In this document: positions 42,217-55,500 of the stretch, one piece after another
How the letters are laid out: each line of letters starts with the position of its first letter
Position numbering within the stretch: position 1 is the stretch's first letter
Assembly: GCA_028554795.2 (NCBI GenBank)
Contig: CM068839.1
Coordinates: forward strand, 45,462,940-45,526,939
DNA: 64,000 nt
Source of the DNA: Sinohyriopsis cumingii
Taxonomy: Eukaryota > Mollusca > Bivalvia > Unionida > Unionidae
Direction of reading: 5' to 3'
Notes under the pieces: model-generated
Told to the model about the DNA's origin: nothing
The model's database searches: none
Seen by the model: only the letters and a program-made list of their open reading frames with translations
Made by a program: the position numbers and the translations under genes

Positions 42217-43507
42217 ACTCACTACTATTGCGTCTACTTGCTCTAGTTCTATTACCCCCACTGCTATTGAGTCTACTTGTTCTAGTTCTATTACCCCCAC
42301 TACCGTTGCATCTACTAGCCCTAGTTCTAATTTACTCCCACTATCATTGTCTCTACTAGCCTTAGTTATATTAACCCCACTACCATTGTCTCTACTAGCC
42401 CCAGTTATATTGCCCACACTGATATTGCATCTACTTGTCCTAGTTCCACGAACCCCACTACCATTGCATATGCTACTCCTAGCTCTGCTACCCTACTCTT
42501 ATTGCCTTTACTAGCCATAGTTCCATTACCCCCACTACCGTTGCATCTGCTAGCTCTAGTTCTATAACTCCCACTACCATTGCCTCTACTAGCCCTAGTT
42601 TTATTGCCCCCACTACCATTGCATCTGCTATTCCTGGTTCCATGAACCCAAATATCGTTGCATCTACTATCCCTAGTACTAATACCCACCCACCCCCACT
42701 ACCGTTGCATCTACTAGCTCTAGTTCTATAACCCCCACTACCATTGCATCTACTAGCCCTAATTGTATTGCCCCCACTACCATTGCATCTGCTAGTCCTG
42801 GTTCCATGAACCCAAATATCGTTGCATCTACTATCCCTAGTACTACTACCCCCCCCCACTACCTCTGCATCTAATAGCGCTATTTCTATTACCCCCACTA
42901 CCACTGCATCTACTAGCCTTAGTTCTATTATTCCCACTACCATTGCATCTACTAGCTCTAGTTATATTACCCCCACTACCAATGCATCTTCTAGCCTTAG
43001 TTCTATTATTCCCACTACCATTTGCATCTTCTAGCGCTATTTCTATTACCCCCACTACCACTGCATCTACTAGCCTTAGTTCTATTATTCCCACTACCAT
43101 TGCATCTACTAGCTCTAGTTATATTACCCCCACTACCAATGCATCTTCTAGCCTTAGTTCTATTATTCCCACTACCATTTGCATCTTCTAACGCTATTTC
43201 TATTACCCCCACTACCACTGCATCTACTAGCCTTAGTTCTATTATTCCCACTACCAATGCATCTTCTAGCCTTAGTTCTATTATTCCCACTACCATCTGC
43301 ATCTTCTAGCGCTATTTCTATTACCCCCACTACCACTGCATCTACTAGCCTTAGTTCTGTTATTCCCACTGTCATTGCATCTACTAGCTCTAGTTATATT
43401 ACCCCCACTACCATTGCATCTACTAGCCTTAGTTCTATTATTCCCACTGTCATTGCATCTTCTAGCTCTATTTATATTACCCCAACTACCATTGCATCTC
43501 CTAGCTC
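42217..43507. repeat. 39-bp minisatellite, block 3
   Basis: More diverged units of the same array (CTACTAGCCTTAGTTCTATT, ACCCCCACTACCATTGCAT) are present. They include a higher-order duplication of about 120 to 160 bp at about 42.9 to 43.35 kb. Confidence 0.95.
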
Positions 43508-43978
43508 TGATAATGAAGTCTGTTTGGTATCTATGCAAGTACGACTACTGCTAAAGTTGAAACATATAATATATAAAGATAAACTGAATAAAATTTAGTT
43601 ATGCTACATTTGTCCAATTCCGGTATATGCACATGGAATTTGATCTTCCTGTACGAACTCAAATTCCGAGAAATTTGAAAAATGACAGCTGGAAGCCTTC
43701 CGAATAATCTCTTGACCTCCAACACGTGATAGCAGGAAGCACTTTATTTTCCAGATGGATGTGATACTCTATCAGAAAAGCGAAACATGCAAATATCTAC
43801 AGTTTAATTTTGTTATTATTAACCAATCTGCGTTCTTTTAATTGATTTCCTTGCTCCTTGTTTGTGAGACACGGTACCTAATAATTCGAGAATTCGAACA
43901 ATATTATTCAATATTATCATTTTTAAACATGATGGACTAATGTGTATCGGATTTCTGTTTCTAAAATGATAAGTAAAC
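43508..43978. other. Gene-free sequence
   Basis: I support no gene or repeat here. Confidence 0.45.
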
Positions 43979-44516
43979 ATCACAAATTGACATGGATACA
44001 TTTAGATACCACGACAGTCACAAATTGACATGGATACATTTAGATACCACGACAGTCACAAATTGACATGGATACATTTAGATACCAAGACAGTCACAAA
44101 TTGACATGGATACATTTAGATACCAAGACAGTCACAAATTGACATGGATACATTTAGATACCAAGACAGTCACAAATTGACATGGATACATTTAGATACC
44201 ACGACAGTCACAAATTGACATGGATACATTTAGATACCAAGACAGTCACAAATTGACATGGATACGTTTAGATACCACGACAGTCACAAATTGACATGGA
44301 TACGTTTAGATACCACGACAGTCACAAATTGACATGGATACATTTAGATACCACGACAGTCACAAATTGACATGGATACATTTAGATACCACGACAGTCA
44401 CAAATTGACATGGATACATTTAGATACCAAGACAGTCACAAATTGACATGGATACATTTAGATACCAAGACAGTCACAAATTGACATGGATACATTTAGA
44501 TACCAAGACAGTCACA
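43979..44516. repeat. Minisatellite, 38-bp period, 14 near-identical copies
   Basis: The unit CACAAATTGACATGGATACA plus TTTAGATACCACGACAGT repeats. Only two variable sites stand out (ACGACAGT/AAGACAGT and CATTT/CGTTT). The homogeneity implies recent expansion. Confidence 0.98.
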
Positions 44517-44687
44517 AGCTTGATGTGTAACCAAAGTGGACTATTAAAGTTGGTGATTTAAAAAAGACAGATTTTATCGGACAACGTATGTAAATAAATA
44601 ATTTAAAAAATTAAGACCATATTTTTACAATTCCACTGACACATTCCATCTTTATTTAGAAGTTAATTAGATCTTAGTGCGAATAGT

Positions 44688-45345
44688 GTATACACGTCTC
44701 CAGTCGCGAATAGTAAATACACGTCTCCAGTCTCGAAGAGTATATACACGTGTCCAGTCAGGGGCCCCGAATGACCGAGTGGTCTAAAGCGCTCTCCGTT
44801 ACGGATCATTGCCATCTCACCTCTGTCTGCGTGGGTTCGAGTCTAGGATAGACCAATGTGGGTATGTGAGAAAGCTTGCCAGTAGCTTCTCGTGGGTCGG
44901 TGGTTCTTCCCGGGATTTTCCCCGGGTTGTTCCTCCACCATTAATGCTGGCCGCCATGCATAGCCTATCGTGTGCTGACAAATGGCGTTAAACCCCACAA
45001 CAACAACAACAACAACAACAACGTCTCCAGTCACGAATAGTATATACACGTCTCCATTCACGAATAGTATATACACGTCTCCAGTCACGTCTCCAGTCAC
45101 GACTAGTGTATACACGTCTCCAGTCACGAAAAGTATATACATGTCTCCAGTCACGAACAGCATAAACACGTCTCAAGTCACAAATAGTAAATACACGTCT
45201 CCAGTCATGAATAGTATATACAAGTCTCCAGTCACGAATAGTATATACACGTCTCCAATCACGAATATTATATTCACGTTTCCAATCATTAATATTATAT
45301 ACACGTCTCCAGTCACGAATATCATATACACATCTCCAGTGGTGA
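44688..45345. repeat. Minisatellite, 27-bp period, interrupted by a SINE
   Basis: The unit CGTCTCCAGTCACGAATAGT plus ATATACA repeats at 44688-44760 and 45021-45345. A SINE sits between the two parts. Confidence 0.95.
44761..45020 (+). mobile_element. tRNA-derived SINE, copy 2
   Basis: This is the same family as the copy at 22930-23184. It has the head GGGGCCCCGAATGACCGAGT, A-box TGACCGAGTGGT, B-box GGTTCGAGTC (44833-44842), a body with GGTGGTTCTTCCCGGGATTT and CACCATTAATGCTGGCCGCC, and an (AAC)n tail. The flanks ACGTGTCCAGTCA and ACGTCTCCAGTCA are consistent with a target duplication, though they are also array units. Confidence 0.93.
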
Positions 45346-45789
45346 GACCTTTCTTTGTTTAAATAATAATTACAAGTTTCACTTTAAATGAAAATCGTGT
45401 TTAATTTGTGAGAATATTGTTCATCGTGGAAATATGTGCCAAACAAACTCTTTAATAGGGCGTCTTTTCACTGAAGGCACCAACAAGGTTTGCACTCCGT
45501 GTTATTGTTCGTGTCATGAACTTGGACACTGAGCTCACAGCAGGGTCGAAGAAGCATCATTTGTATTGAATCTGATAACAATGTAATTATTTTGTTAATA
45601 TGCTCAGCAGTCACGACGTATAATGACCCTAATGTGGTAAGTACAATAATGGCAACATCTTTCTTTAAAGTGGTTGAAGGTTTGGTTTATAAAGGCTGCT
45701 GTGTTATGAAGTGATGAAATTATAGGCCCATAAAGGATAAATACAAAATAATATATCTAAATGTATAAATAGTAAATACCTACCTAGCT
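45346..45789. other. Gene-free sequence
   Basis: I support no gene or repeat here. Confidence 0.45.
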
Positions 45790-45884
45790 ACATGCATACA
45801 TACCTATCTACACACACACACGCACGCACACACACACACGCACTTATACATACATACATACATACACACACATACATACATACA

Positions 45885-45913
<29 letters not shown>
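45790..45913. repeat. (CATA)n / (CACA)n microsatellite
   Basis: CACACACACGCACGCACACA is followed by about 20 CATA-type units. Confidence 0.97.
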
Positions 45914-45915
<2 letters not shown>

Positions 45916-47845
45916 GTAGCAGAAGAAGAACGATAAAAGTGTAAAGATATTTACATAGGTATACCTAAATTTATATGTGTGATTTTTAAATCTAATATAA
46001 AAAGTGACAATTACTGACTGTACGTGTAATGTGCATTTCTGTTTGCAAAATAAATCACAAATTCCACTCCTTATTCTCTTCACACGACCAAATACCGTGA
46101 GATTTCAAACATACTTGCTACTTACAAATTGGTGGATGACCGATAAAATGTTTTAAGTCATGAAAAGGTTTATATATTTATAAAAGAGGTTTATCAAAGT
46201 TTAAAAACAAATTTTATCTCTGTTGGTGTATAATTCCAAATTTGAAATCTTTTGCTCAATGACATGACTAAAGAAAAAAAGCGAGACAAAGTTGTATTGT
46301 AAATTTTCTCATTGTTACAATTGTTGCAAACTATGAATTGCATGCGATGGGAAACATGACGCTGATAGAATCAACACAAATGTCAACATACCATTGATTA
46401 AGTTGAAGATGAATGTGTGCATCACCTGTGTGTATCTCTTATACCGTGTAATGTGTATTGTAAACAGACTAATATGCAGTTGTTTTGGTTTCACGTATAA
46501 TCCGAATGCTATGGGAAGCTCATGTATATACCAATTTTACTATTGCAAGTTTATACGTATACGGCGGGCCTTTTCTTTGGACATTAAGTTTTCTTAATGC
46601 GGTACCCCACCACCACCACCACCAAAACAAACAGCAACATGGATTTTAATCACAGATTACATTCTTGGTGCAGCAGTTGAAATTACCACGATGTAATGCA
46701 ATGTACGGCTGTTGGACACTGAAATGGCAAATCAAAATAGAAATATAAAAGAAATGGACAGGGTATAAATGTTTAGATGCAGTTTATAAAATTTATCCTC
46801 AATTCTTCAAAGACTCTAACCTACCAGCATAAAATATCTATCTTCATTCTTTGTATCCAACATCTAACAAATTGCTCACCCCCACCGACCCCCCCCCCCA
46901 CCCCAAAAAGAAAAAACAATCTCACGAGATAATTATATCCGTTTTAAAGGTAGTTTTAATACGGATGAGAGCTTTATCTCGGTGATAAATCTCTCCACTG
47001 TGGCCTGTCATTTGTAGCAGTTATTGTAATTTGTCATTTTCCATCCAGTCGATCATTGTATTAGATGAAGTGATGTGAACATACACTTTACATGATTTAA
47101 TGCACATATGACAAAAATATTTTCTTTTTGTATATAAATTCCATATAGTATTTATATTGTACTTCAAAAATATTTTGGCTGTATTAAACCAAAATGAGGA
47201 GTTATCTGGCTCAACGTCAGGCACAATGTATAAGGTGAACCCCACCCCAATTGAGCTTAAAGAGTAAATAAATCGACGCTAGGCATAAATCACGTACTAC
47301 TTTTATCTCGTGATCAGTAAAAGCAAGGAGTGCAAGTCAAAGTAAACATTTGGTATGACAAAGAAGTCAAGAAAGTGTGAAAACAGATGAAATCCAAAGA
47401 CAATGGTAAATATGCCACAGCAGGTCACACGCTTTGGTTCTCTAATAGACATTAATTCACGAAATCAGTGTTTCAAACACGTCACTTTTCCGGTAAGAAC
47501 AGAACGCATTGTTTGGTGCAGGTGGACACGTACGTATAATTAAAAACACGCTTCAGTAATGTCATAAATACAAATTTTTCAATACCATTAGATTAATTGA
47601 AATATGTTGTAGTGATCAGTAAGGAACATGACCCTCTTAATATGTGAAAAAATAATATAAGGCATTATATTTCAGTCTTAACAAATAAGAGACAAAAGAC
47701 ACCAACCTGCTCGGAAATACAGGTTCGGGTTTGTTTAGTGCTTTACTGAAATGGACGGTATCAAAAAGAGGGTGAAACAGAAAACTGGTAATCACCGTGT
47801 TTTTTAAAATAAATTTTGTTATCAGACACACAAACAAACAGACAG
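45914..47845. other. 1.9-kb gene-free AT-rich sequence
   Basis: Short open frames show no domain. There is a short (CCA)n at about 46605-46622 and C/A homopolymers near 46.89 kb. I see nothing else. Confidence 0.5.
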
Positions 47846-47992
47846 ACAGACAGTATGTATGTATGTATGTATGTATGTATGTATGTATGTATGTATGTAT
47901 GTATGCATGCATATATGTATTTAAGTATGTACGTATGTATGTATGTATGTATGTATGTATGTATGTATGTACGTGTCTGTCTGTTTGTATTT
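47846..47992. repeat. (GTAT)n microsatellite
   Basis: GACAGACAGACAG is followed by about 30 GTAT units with a few interruptions. Frames reading YVCMYVCM are artefacts. Confidence 0.97.
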
Positions 47993-48189
47993 ATGTCTGT
48001 GCATGTTCACTAGTTTTATTTTTATATCATCACAATACCGGTTATATATTGTTTTTCGAAGTTAATTTCTAACTATGAAAATATCATAAATTGCAAAAGA
48101 ACTTTACGAAGACAGATTCTTTCAAATTGCTGTAAACTTATTTAAGATAAAAGACGAAGCTGTTATAATTAATAAAAAGGCCTATAAAT

Positions 48190-48325
48190 GTAAAGGATTG
48201 GATAGAATATATAAATTTAAAGACTAGATAAAATATATAAATTTAAAGGATTGGATAAAATACAGAAATTTAAATGATTGAAAAAATATGTAAGTTTATT
48301 GGACTAAATAAAATATATAAATTCT
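48190..48325. repeat. Short tandem repeat, about 32-bp period, four copies
   Basis: Units of the form ATATAAATTTAAAGGATTGG followed by ATAAAAT recur with substitutions. Confidence 0.75.
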
Positions 48326-48425
48326 TCAAACTAAAGGGTCCATCTTTGTCATACAAACCGCATTCTTGTAAAAGTCTAAAATTTACTCAGGTGGTACATC
48401 ATAATTAGCTTCTCATAGCACGGTT

Positions 48426-48495
48426 ATGTCTCATGTGGTGGAAAATGATGTCTCACGTAGTGGAAGAAGATGTCTCACGCGGTGGAAGATGATAC
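48426..48495. repeat. Short tandem repeat, about 22-bp period, three copies
   Basis: GTCTCACGTAGTGGAAGAAG and close variants repeat three times. Confidence 0.8.
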
Positions 48496-48878
48496 GCTCT
48501 ACCAGAATGTATTACGCTGTTAGTGGACACTTACATCGTATGCACACTTTCGTGGTTAACCCTTCAGTAGTAAGTATAAATCACGTATATGTGCCGTATA
48601 CGTTGGGATTTTACTATTTTTTGTGGATTTTGATTTTGGATTCTGTGTTTGTGGATTTTGATTCCACTTTTTTCCAGGTATACAGAACATCATAATTTGT
48701 ACAATACTGGAAGTGGTTATAAGCAATGAAGGTCAACTTTGGCTGCTTCTATAGGCATTCTTCTATTCAGAAACGGGGAAATATAGGGCAGATTTGGCTG
48801 CTTAATATGGAATCTTCCATTCTAAAACAGGCGAATGCAGGGTAGCTTTGGCTGTTTTTTGTACAGTAAATGTTATGG

Positions 48879-48883
<5 letters not shown>

Positions 48884-48914
<31 letters not shown>
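48884..48914. repeat. (TA)n microsatellite
   Basis: About 15 TA dinucleotides are present. Confidence 0.98.
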
Positions 48915-48916
<2 letters not shown>

Positions 48917-49007
48917 GCTGGTAAGGACGTAAGACAAAAATCCACAATTAATATTAAAAATATTTAAAGTATTAACATTTGAGTAACGATGGCCACAAGA
49001 CATAAGG

Positions 49008-49125
49008 GGGTATTATGGCTACAAAAGGAACTTTAATATCATGTTTGACATCATGACTACGAAGGGAACTTTAATATGAAGCATGTCACCATGACTACCA
49101 AGGGAACTATATAATATCAAGAAAG
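49008..49125. repeat. Short tandem repeat, about 43-bp period, three diverged copies
   Basis: Units contain ATGACTACGAAGGGAACTTT with variable ends. Confidence 0.7.
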
Positions 49126-50460
49126 ACACCGTGACTTTAGCATAGCGTATGACTTTGTTGGTATTAATGGGAACAGACCATGGGTTGAAAAGTAATGTTT
49201 ATTAGTTTATTAACACACTTACTGTCATCCATTACATATTCTTACTAGCCTGGTGACATAGGGTTGCTATATCTTCAACAGATTTAATATTAAAAGTTGC
49301 ATGGAGATTTTTAAATCCACGATGGCGTTATACAGGTGTTTCTTTAATGTCCCTGGAACAACTTGAAAAAGAAGGCGGTGCCATAATTCATGATGCCCAC
49401 TTAATGAATATGATTCAGACTAAAAGTCGAATTAGATTGCTAAGTTGAAACGAAATTTCACGGACATTTTCAAATGTTTTGGAATATTACATTTAAAAGT
49501 AAGACGGAGTTCGAAAGTGATACTAAAATATCGAAATGGAAACTACATGAAAAACTGAAAATCGCAAAACCATTTTACTGATGTAAAAATATATTATAAA
49601 ATGTAATACTTTGCACAAAGATTAAAATATATACCATTTGTAAAGAATCAACACATTTTAAAGATACTTTCAAAACATTACTAAAATTTAAATGCTTAAG
49701 CAAAGAACTAGAAACAATTTTTCAGACAAAATTTAAAAACAGCATTTAAACCACCAAAATTATCAACTATAAAACAAAATATAAAAAATGACTACAAATT
49801 ATTAAATAACACTATATCAATAACCCATTACAATACTGTATGTATCTCAAAGTAAAATGCAAAATCTATACAAAAAGTATTGTTAATGAAACAAATTTAG
49901 AAATTTAAAATCTTATAATTTCCAAAGAAAATGTAAAAAGCAATTAATTGAAAACTAAAAATATATTTTTACAAAATATATTTTTAATCAACCAACACAT
50001 TTACAACAAATATGTTTAAAATTTAACAACAAATATTGCAGGCTTACAAGAAACATGACAGATAAATGTGTACAAAAACGTTATCAGGAACAAACACAAC
50101 CTAAACATAATAAAGGAAAAGGCAAGTTTTGAAAAATCTTTTGCAGAGAATGATTTTAAACACTTCTTGAGAATTTTAATATGTCCAAATGCCATGTTGA
50201 ATGGAAAAATAAACAAGACTGAACCAATACGTTTAAAATGTATTTAAAAGAACTTCATGAAACCGGACAAAACGTCAGAAGCAACGAAACAATTATTTGC
50301 CTCCATACATGTCTCGATGATACAATAACCAAAGAAGTGCGTCATGTTACACCAAGTATAAAGTCGCGAAAATCAGGTGATATTGATGTTCTTTAGAGTA
50401 ATTTTAAAAGGACGCTGGAAATATCATTCTGCTTTTGTTAGTGTCTAATTTAAATAAATT
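49126..50460. other. Gene-free AT-rich sequence
   Basis: I support no gene here. Only short low-complexity A/T stretches are visible. Confidence 0.45.
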
Positions 50461-50469
50461 ATTTGATCT

Positions 50470-51240
50470 TAAATACTTCCCGAAGTGTGCGACTTTAGCT
50501 GTTATCGCACCCATTCATAAATATGTCTGAAAATGACAATCAAAGAGGAATCAGGAAAATATTTGCTTCAATTTCAAACCAAAGACCAATTAATTGGGTC
50601 ATAGAAAGTGATATTACAGGTGAATGACAAGCTGGTTTGGAAATGAATATTTCGCCGTCTGCAATATCTTGACCCGCAGCAAATTGGCAAGTAATTTATG
50701 AGGTAACAACGAAGTGATTTTGGCTTTTTTGAAAAAGTATTTGGCGTATTGATCGGATATTACTTTATCATAGATTAGTAAATGAAAATTTTAGCAGTAA
50801 ATTGCTTACGATACTGAAACCAGTATTGAAAACTTCAGCATTTATTTAATAGCGTCAAAATGGATTCATAGAAACATTTGATTGCCTTGCAGTAGCTGTG
50901 TTTTATCAGCTTTTTATTTTGGATATTTCTTTATGGGGTAGGACACATTTCTGACCAGCATAACGGAGTAACATTATAAAATGTTTCTTGCACGGTTATA
51001 TGCTGATGATTCGGTTATCTTTGCCGAAATAGCTATTGACTTCAAAGAATTCTAATAAATCTAAACAAAATACCGCAGCATCTGAAAATTAAAGACAGTT
51101 GTAGTTTTTCGCGAAAGATTAGAAACCATCTGAACTAGTAATGCTACACAGTACGATTAGAAAAATCTCCGATGTTGAAAAACTGGGCCCTTTATGTGCT
51201 GATATAGAAGACGCGCTCCACTTCGCTGCTGAAGGTCCGC
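50470..51240 (+). mobile_element. Decayed reverse-transcriptase relic
   Basis: At about 50985-51030 the plus strand reads FLARLYADDSVIFAE, the catalytic YADD box of a LINE reverse transcriptase with normal flanks. Around it are weak RT-like pieces (KTVVVFRERLETI about 51.09 kb). Stops and shifts are frequent and boundaries uncertain. The family cannot be decided from this piece. Confidence 0.65.
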
Positions 51241-51654
51241 TTTATGGTAATTAGAGAAAAGCCCACTTACATTCCTAAGTTCACTGTGAATAAAAATCAC
51301 GTAAAATTGTATATTTTATGCCAAGAATCAGTAATGGTATTATTATCGTACATAATTTGTTTTGTTTTTTTTTGTTTTTTTTGGCAAGAACTATAGAAAT
51401 TAGAGTCGGTATGTTAATCCTAGAAATATTATGTATCGTGGTTGTACCATATTTTTTTGATGCATGTATATTTCTGGGGTCTATGTGATAAAATGAATTA
51501 AGATTGTTATCATTTAGAAAAAAATATAATTTCCAAACGTAATAGAAAGCCAATTAATTAGGTGAAAAACAAATGGTATATTTGTCTTCAAAAATATTTC
51601 TTAAAATAACAATACATTTACAACGTATTTAAAACAGTATTTGAAAAACATCAT

Positions 51655-52330
51655 TTAAACACAAACACACATGACCTTAAAGGTGTCCTTTTTTAAGTAT
51701 CAAACACACATGACCTTAAAGGTAAACCAACAAATGTCTCTTTTAAATATCAAACACACATGACCTTAAAGGTAAACCAGCAAATGTCTCTTTTAAATAT
51801 CAAACACACATGACCTTAAAGGTAAACCAGCAAATGTCTCTTTTAAATATCAAACACACATGACCTTAAAGGTAAACCAGCAAATGTCTCTTTTAAATAT
51901 CAAACACACATGACCTTAAAGGTAAACCAGCAAATGTCTCTTTTAAATATCAAACACACATGACCTTAAAGGTAAACCAGCAAATGTCTCTTTTAAATAT
52001 CAAACACACATGACCTTAAAGGTAAACCAGCAAATGTCTCTTTTAAATATCAAACACACATGACCTTAAAGGTAAGCCAACAAATGTCTCTTTCAAGTAT
52101 CAATTATACATGACCTTAAAGTCAAACCAATAATTGCCTTTTTCAAGTATCAGTTATACATGACCTTAAACGTAACCCAATAATTACCTCTACCAAGTAT
52201 CAAACATAATGACTTTAAAGCTAAACCAACAGTTGCCTTTTTCAAGCATCAAACGTAGACGACCTTAAAGGTAGCAAACTAATTCCCTTACTCAAGAATG
52301 ATATCTATATATGACCTTAAAGGTAAACAA
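51655..52330. repeat. Minisatellite, 50-bp period, about 13 copies
   Basis: The unit CAAACACACATGACCTTAAA plus GGTAAACCAGCAAATGTCTC and TTTTAAATAT is near-identical in the centre (51.71 to 52.07 kb) and decays toward the right. Confidence 0.97.
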
Positions 52331-52825
52331 TCGCCTACTTCATACAATTAAAATACTCAATAACTTTGCGTTAACCTTTCCTAGAAACGTAACGAACGCG
52401 ACAAAACGTTGCAGTTTATTAGGCAAATATTTACAACTATGGTCTTTTATCTCGAAAGAAGTACAAAAATGTAAAACTAGGGTGCTACTATGGTCTTTTG
52501 TCACCAGAAAAGTACAAACATCCATATAGGATTAATCAAGAATCTAGTTAATGCCATTATGAATACGTGTAGGTCAGCGTTGTGTAAAATCAACGTCAAT
52601 TCTATTTTCTTAAGGGTCATTAGCAATACATTTATGCAATCGTTGTAGGTCAGCATTATTTAAAATCCCCATCGACTAAGATCATGAGGAACATCTGAGT
52701 GCAATCGTTGTCAATTCAATCGTGTGTTTAAGAAAAACTCTCTAGCCCTGTGTTTAATGCTGGTGAGCAAGGATTCTAAAGATCTAAACGTTGCTTATTT
52801 ATCTGAGTTTACGTTATATGTGTAA
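52331..52825. other. Gene-free sequence
   Basis: I support no gene here. A loose duplication with CTATGGTCTTTTATC / CTATGGTCTTTTGTC occurs near 52.44 and 52.49 kb. Confidence 0.45.
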
Positions 52826-54280
52826 AACAGACTTCCATACATATCACATAGGATATAAAACAGACTTCCATTAAACATCAAATAGGATATAAAACAGACT
52901 TACATAGATATCACATAGGATATAAAACAGACTTTCATAAATATCACATATGATATAAAACAGACTTCCATAAGCATCAAATAGGATATAAAACAGACTT
53001 CCATAAATATCACATTAAACATCAAATAGGATATAAAACAGACTTCCATAAATATCACATAGGATATAAAATAGACTTCCATTAAACATCAAATAGGATA
53101 TAAAACAGATTTCCATAAATATCACATAGGATATAAAACAGACTTCCATTAAACATCAAATAGGATATAAAACAGACTTCCATTAAACATCAAATAGGAT
53201 ATAAAACAGACTTCCATAAATATCACCTAGGATATAAAACAGACCTCCATAAATGTCACATAGGATATAAAACAGACTTCTATCAAACATCAAATAGGAT
53301 ATAAAAAAAACTTCCATACATATCACATAGGATCTAAAACAGACTTCCATAAATATCAAATAGGATATAAAATAGACTTCCATAAATATCACATAGGATA
53401 TAAAACAGACTTCCATAAATATCACATAGGATATAAAACAGACTTCCATTAAACATCAAATAGGATATAAAACAGATTTCCATAAATATCACATAGGATA
53501 TAAAACAGACTTCCATAAATATCAAATAGGATATAAAACAGACTTCCATAAACATCAAATAGGATATAAAACAGACTTCCATAAATATCACATAGGTTAT
53601 AAAACAGACTTCCATAAATATCACATAGGATATAAAACAGGCTTCCATTAAACATCAAATAGGATATAAAACAGATTTCCATAAATATCACATAGGATAT
53701 AAAACAGACTTCCATAAATATCAAATAGGATATAAAACAGACTTCCATAAATATCACATAGGATATAAAACAGACTTCCATAAATATCACATAGGATATA
53801 AAACAGACTTCCATTAAACATCAAATAGGATATAAAACAGATTTCCATAAATATCACATAGGATATAAAACAGACTTCCATAAATATCAAATAGGATATA
53901 AAACAGACTTCCATAAACATCAAATAGGATATAAAACATACTTCCATAAATATCACATAGGTTATAAAACAGACTTCCATAAATATCACATAGGATATAA
54001 AACAGACTTCCATAAATATCAAATAGGATATAAAACAGACTTCCATAAATATCACATAGGATATAAAACAGACTTCCATTAAACATCAAATAGGATATAA
54101 AACAGACTTCCATAAATATCACATAGGATATTAAAAAAAGACTTCTATAAATATCAAATAGGATATAAAACAGATTTCCATAAATATCACATTGGATATA
54201 AAACAATCTTCCATAAATATACTTCCATAAATATCACATAGGATATAAAACAGACTTCCATTAAGCATCACATAGGATAG
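52826..54280. repeat. Minisatellite, 33-bp period, about 43 copies
   Basis: The unit AGGATATAAAACAGACTTCC plus ATAAATATCACAT alternates with an ATTAAACATCAAAT variant, forming higher-order blocks of about 170 bp that recur near 53.45, 53.65 and 53.82 kb. The frames reading MEVCFISYVIF on the minus strand are repeat artefacts. Confidence 0.97.
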
Positions 54281-55500
54281 TTGTAGGAAAATTAAACAGC
54301 TAGTGCTAGGATAACGCCTGATGAGATCTGTCAATGTTATGTTACTATGACGTAGAAATCAAGATGCAGTCATCAAACATATTGAAGACGGAAACCAAGA
54401 ACAGTTCTTGTGGTCGAAATATTTGCATGGACTCATAGCATTTGCTGTTTAACAGAATAAATTAAACGCATTTCAGTCTCATGGCGAATGTACCCAGAAG
54501 CCATAATTAATAATCTTGCTTCACATTTTATATTCCTCCTAAATACGTTGCGTGTTTGTTTTCAAATATGTCAGCCATAATTAGATTTGGATTGATATCG
54601 GTCTTCCATGAGGTTCTCCTATTCTGTACAGTGATACGTATCCTCCAGGACAATTCCATCATCTGATCTTAACATTCAAAGGGCGACATAATTACACCTT
54701 TTTGGAATTAACTCTGCACCTGATAATATTTTGAGATAAATAAATTGCGCATGCGTGTCAGACATGTACAGTGAATCCTATCTAATAACGTGGGGTTTAT
54801 CTCTTTTGCTACACTAGTTAACCGTTCAATTAGTGTGCAAGGTGAACAAAGCGAGAATATCAGAGGTTCAATAGCAGCTTTTTGTGCTTAAATTTTCATA
54901 TTTGATAGCATTTAGTTTGTTCCTTTACCGAACAGACGTGTCTTTAATAGATTTCACAGACCGTGATAATTTGTAAATTACGTCTGTCGATCAGACGAAG
55001 GTGATGATAATTTGATGATGACTGATCAAGACCAATAAAGATTTTTGTCTTTGGGCGACAATGAAATGATAACAGGTATATTTTACACTATAGATAAGTG
55101 AAGATGTCTACGTGATATCCCATAATCAAAGTAACACAAGCAGCCATCTTTATCAGGGTAAGTAGATAAAGCAGTGTGTGGCTCCACCTTAAACATGCTC
55201 GTTAAAGCAAATTTTTAATTACATGGGAAATTTGATCAAGTAGATATTTTCCGAAGCTATGGGCAATGGTGAAATAAAATGGAAGCTTGACTTATAGCGT
55301 TGGGCAACGAAGTAACAAGATAAATAAACAATAGAAGCTGTAAATTATGCTTGGTACAAACATTATTGGAAATATTGCAATCTCATCTAGTGTGTACATT
55401 TATGTCCATCAATAATGTTTGTCTGTTCGAATCTGTGAATTCATTTATTTCTATAAATAATGTTTGTCTTTTTCGAATTAACGACTTGCATCATTATGTA
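54281..55500. other. 1.2-kb gene-free sequence
   Basis: I support no gene or repeat here. Confidence 0.5.

Noticed and set aside
43979-44516. Possible CRISPR-like array
   Set aside because: Units are directly adjacent with no spacers, and the genome context is animal. The same holds for the 50-bp array at 51.7 kb.
52826-54280. Long minus-strand open frames reading MEVCFISYVIF repeatedly
   Set aside because: They arise from a 33-bp tandem repeat whose period is divisible by three. No non-repeat coding sequence or domain is attached.
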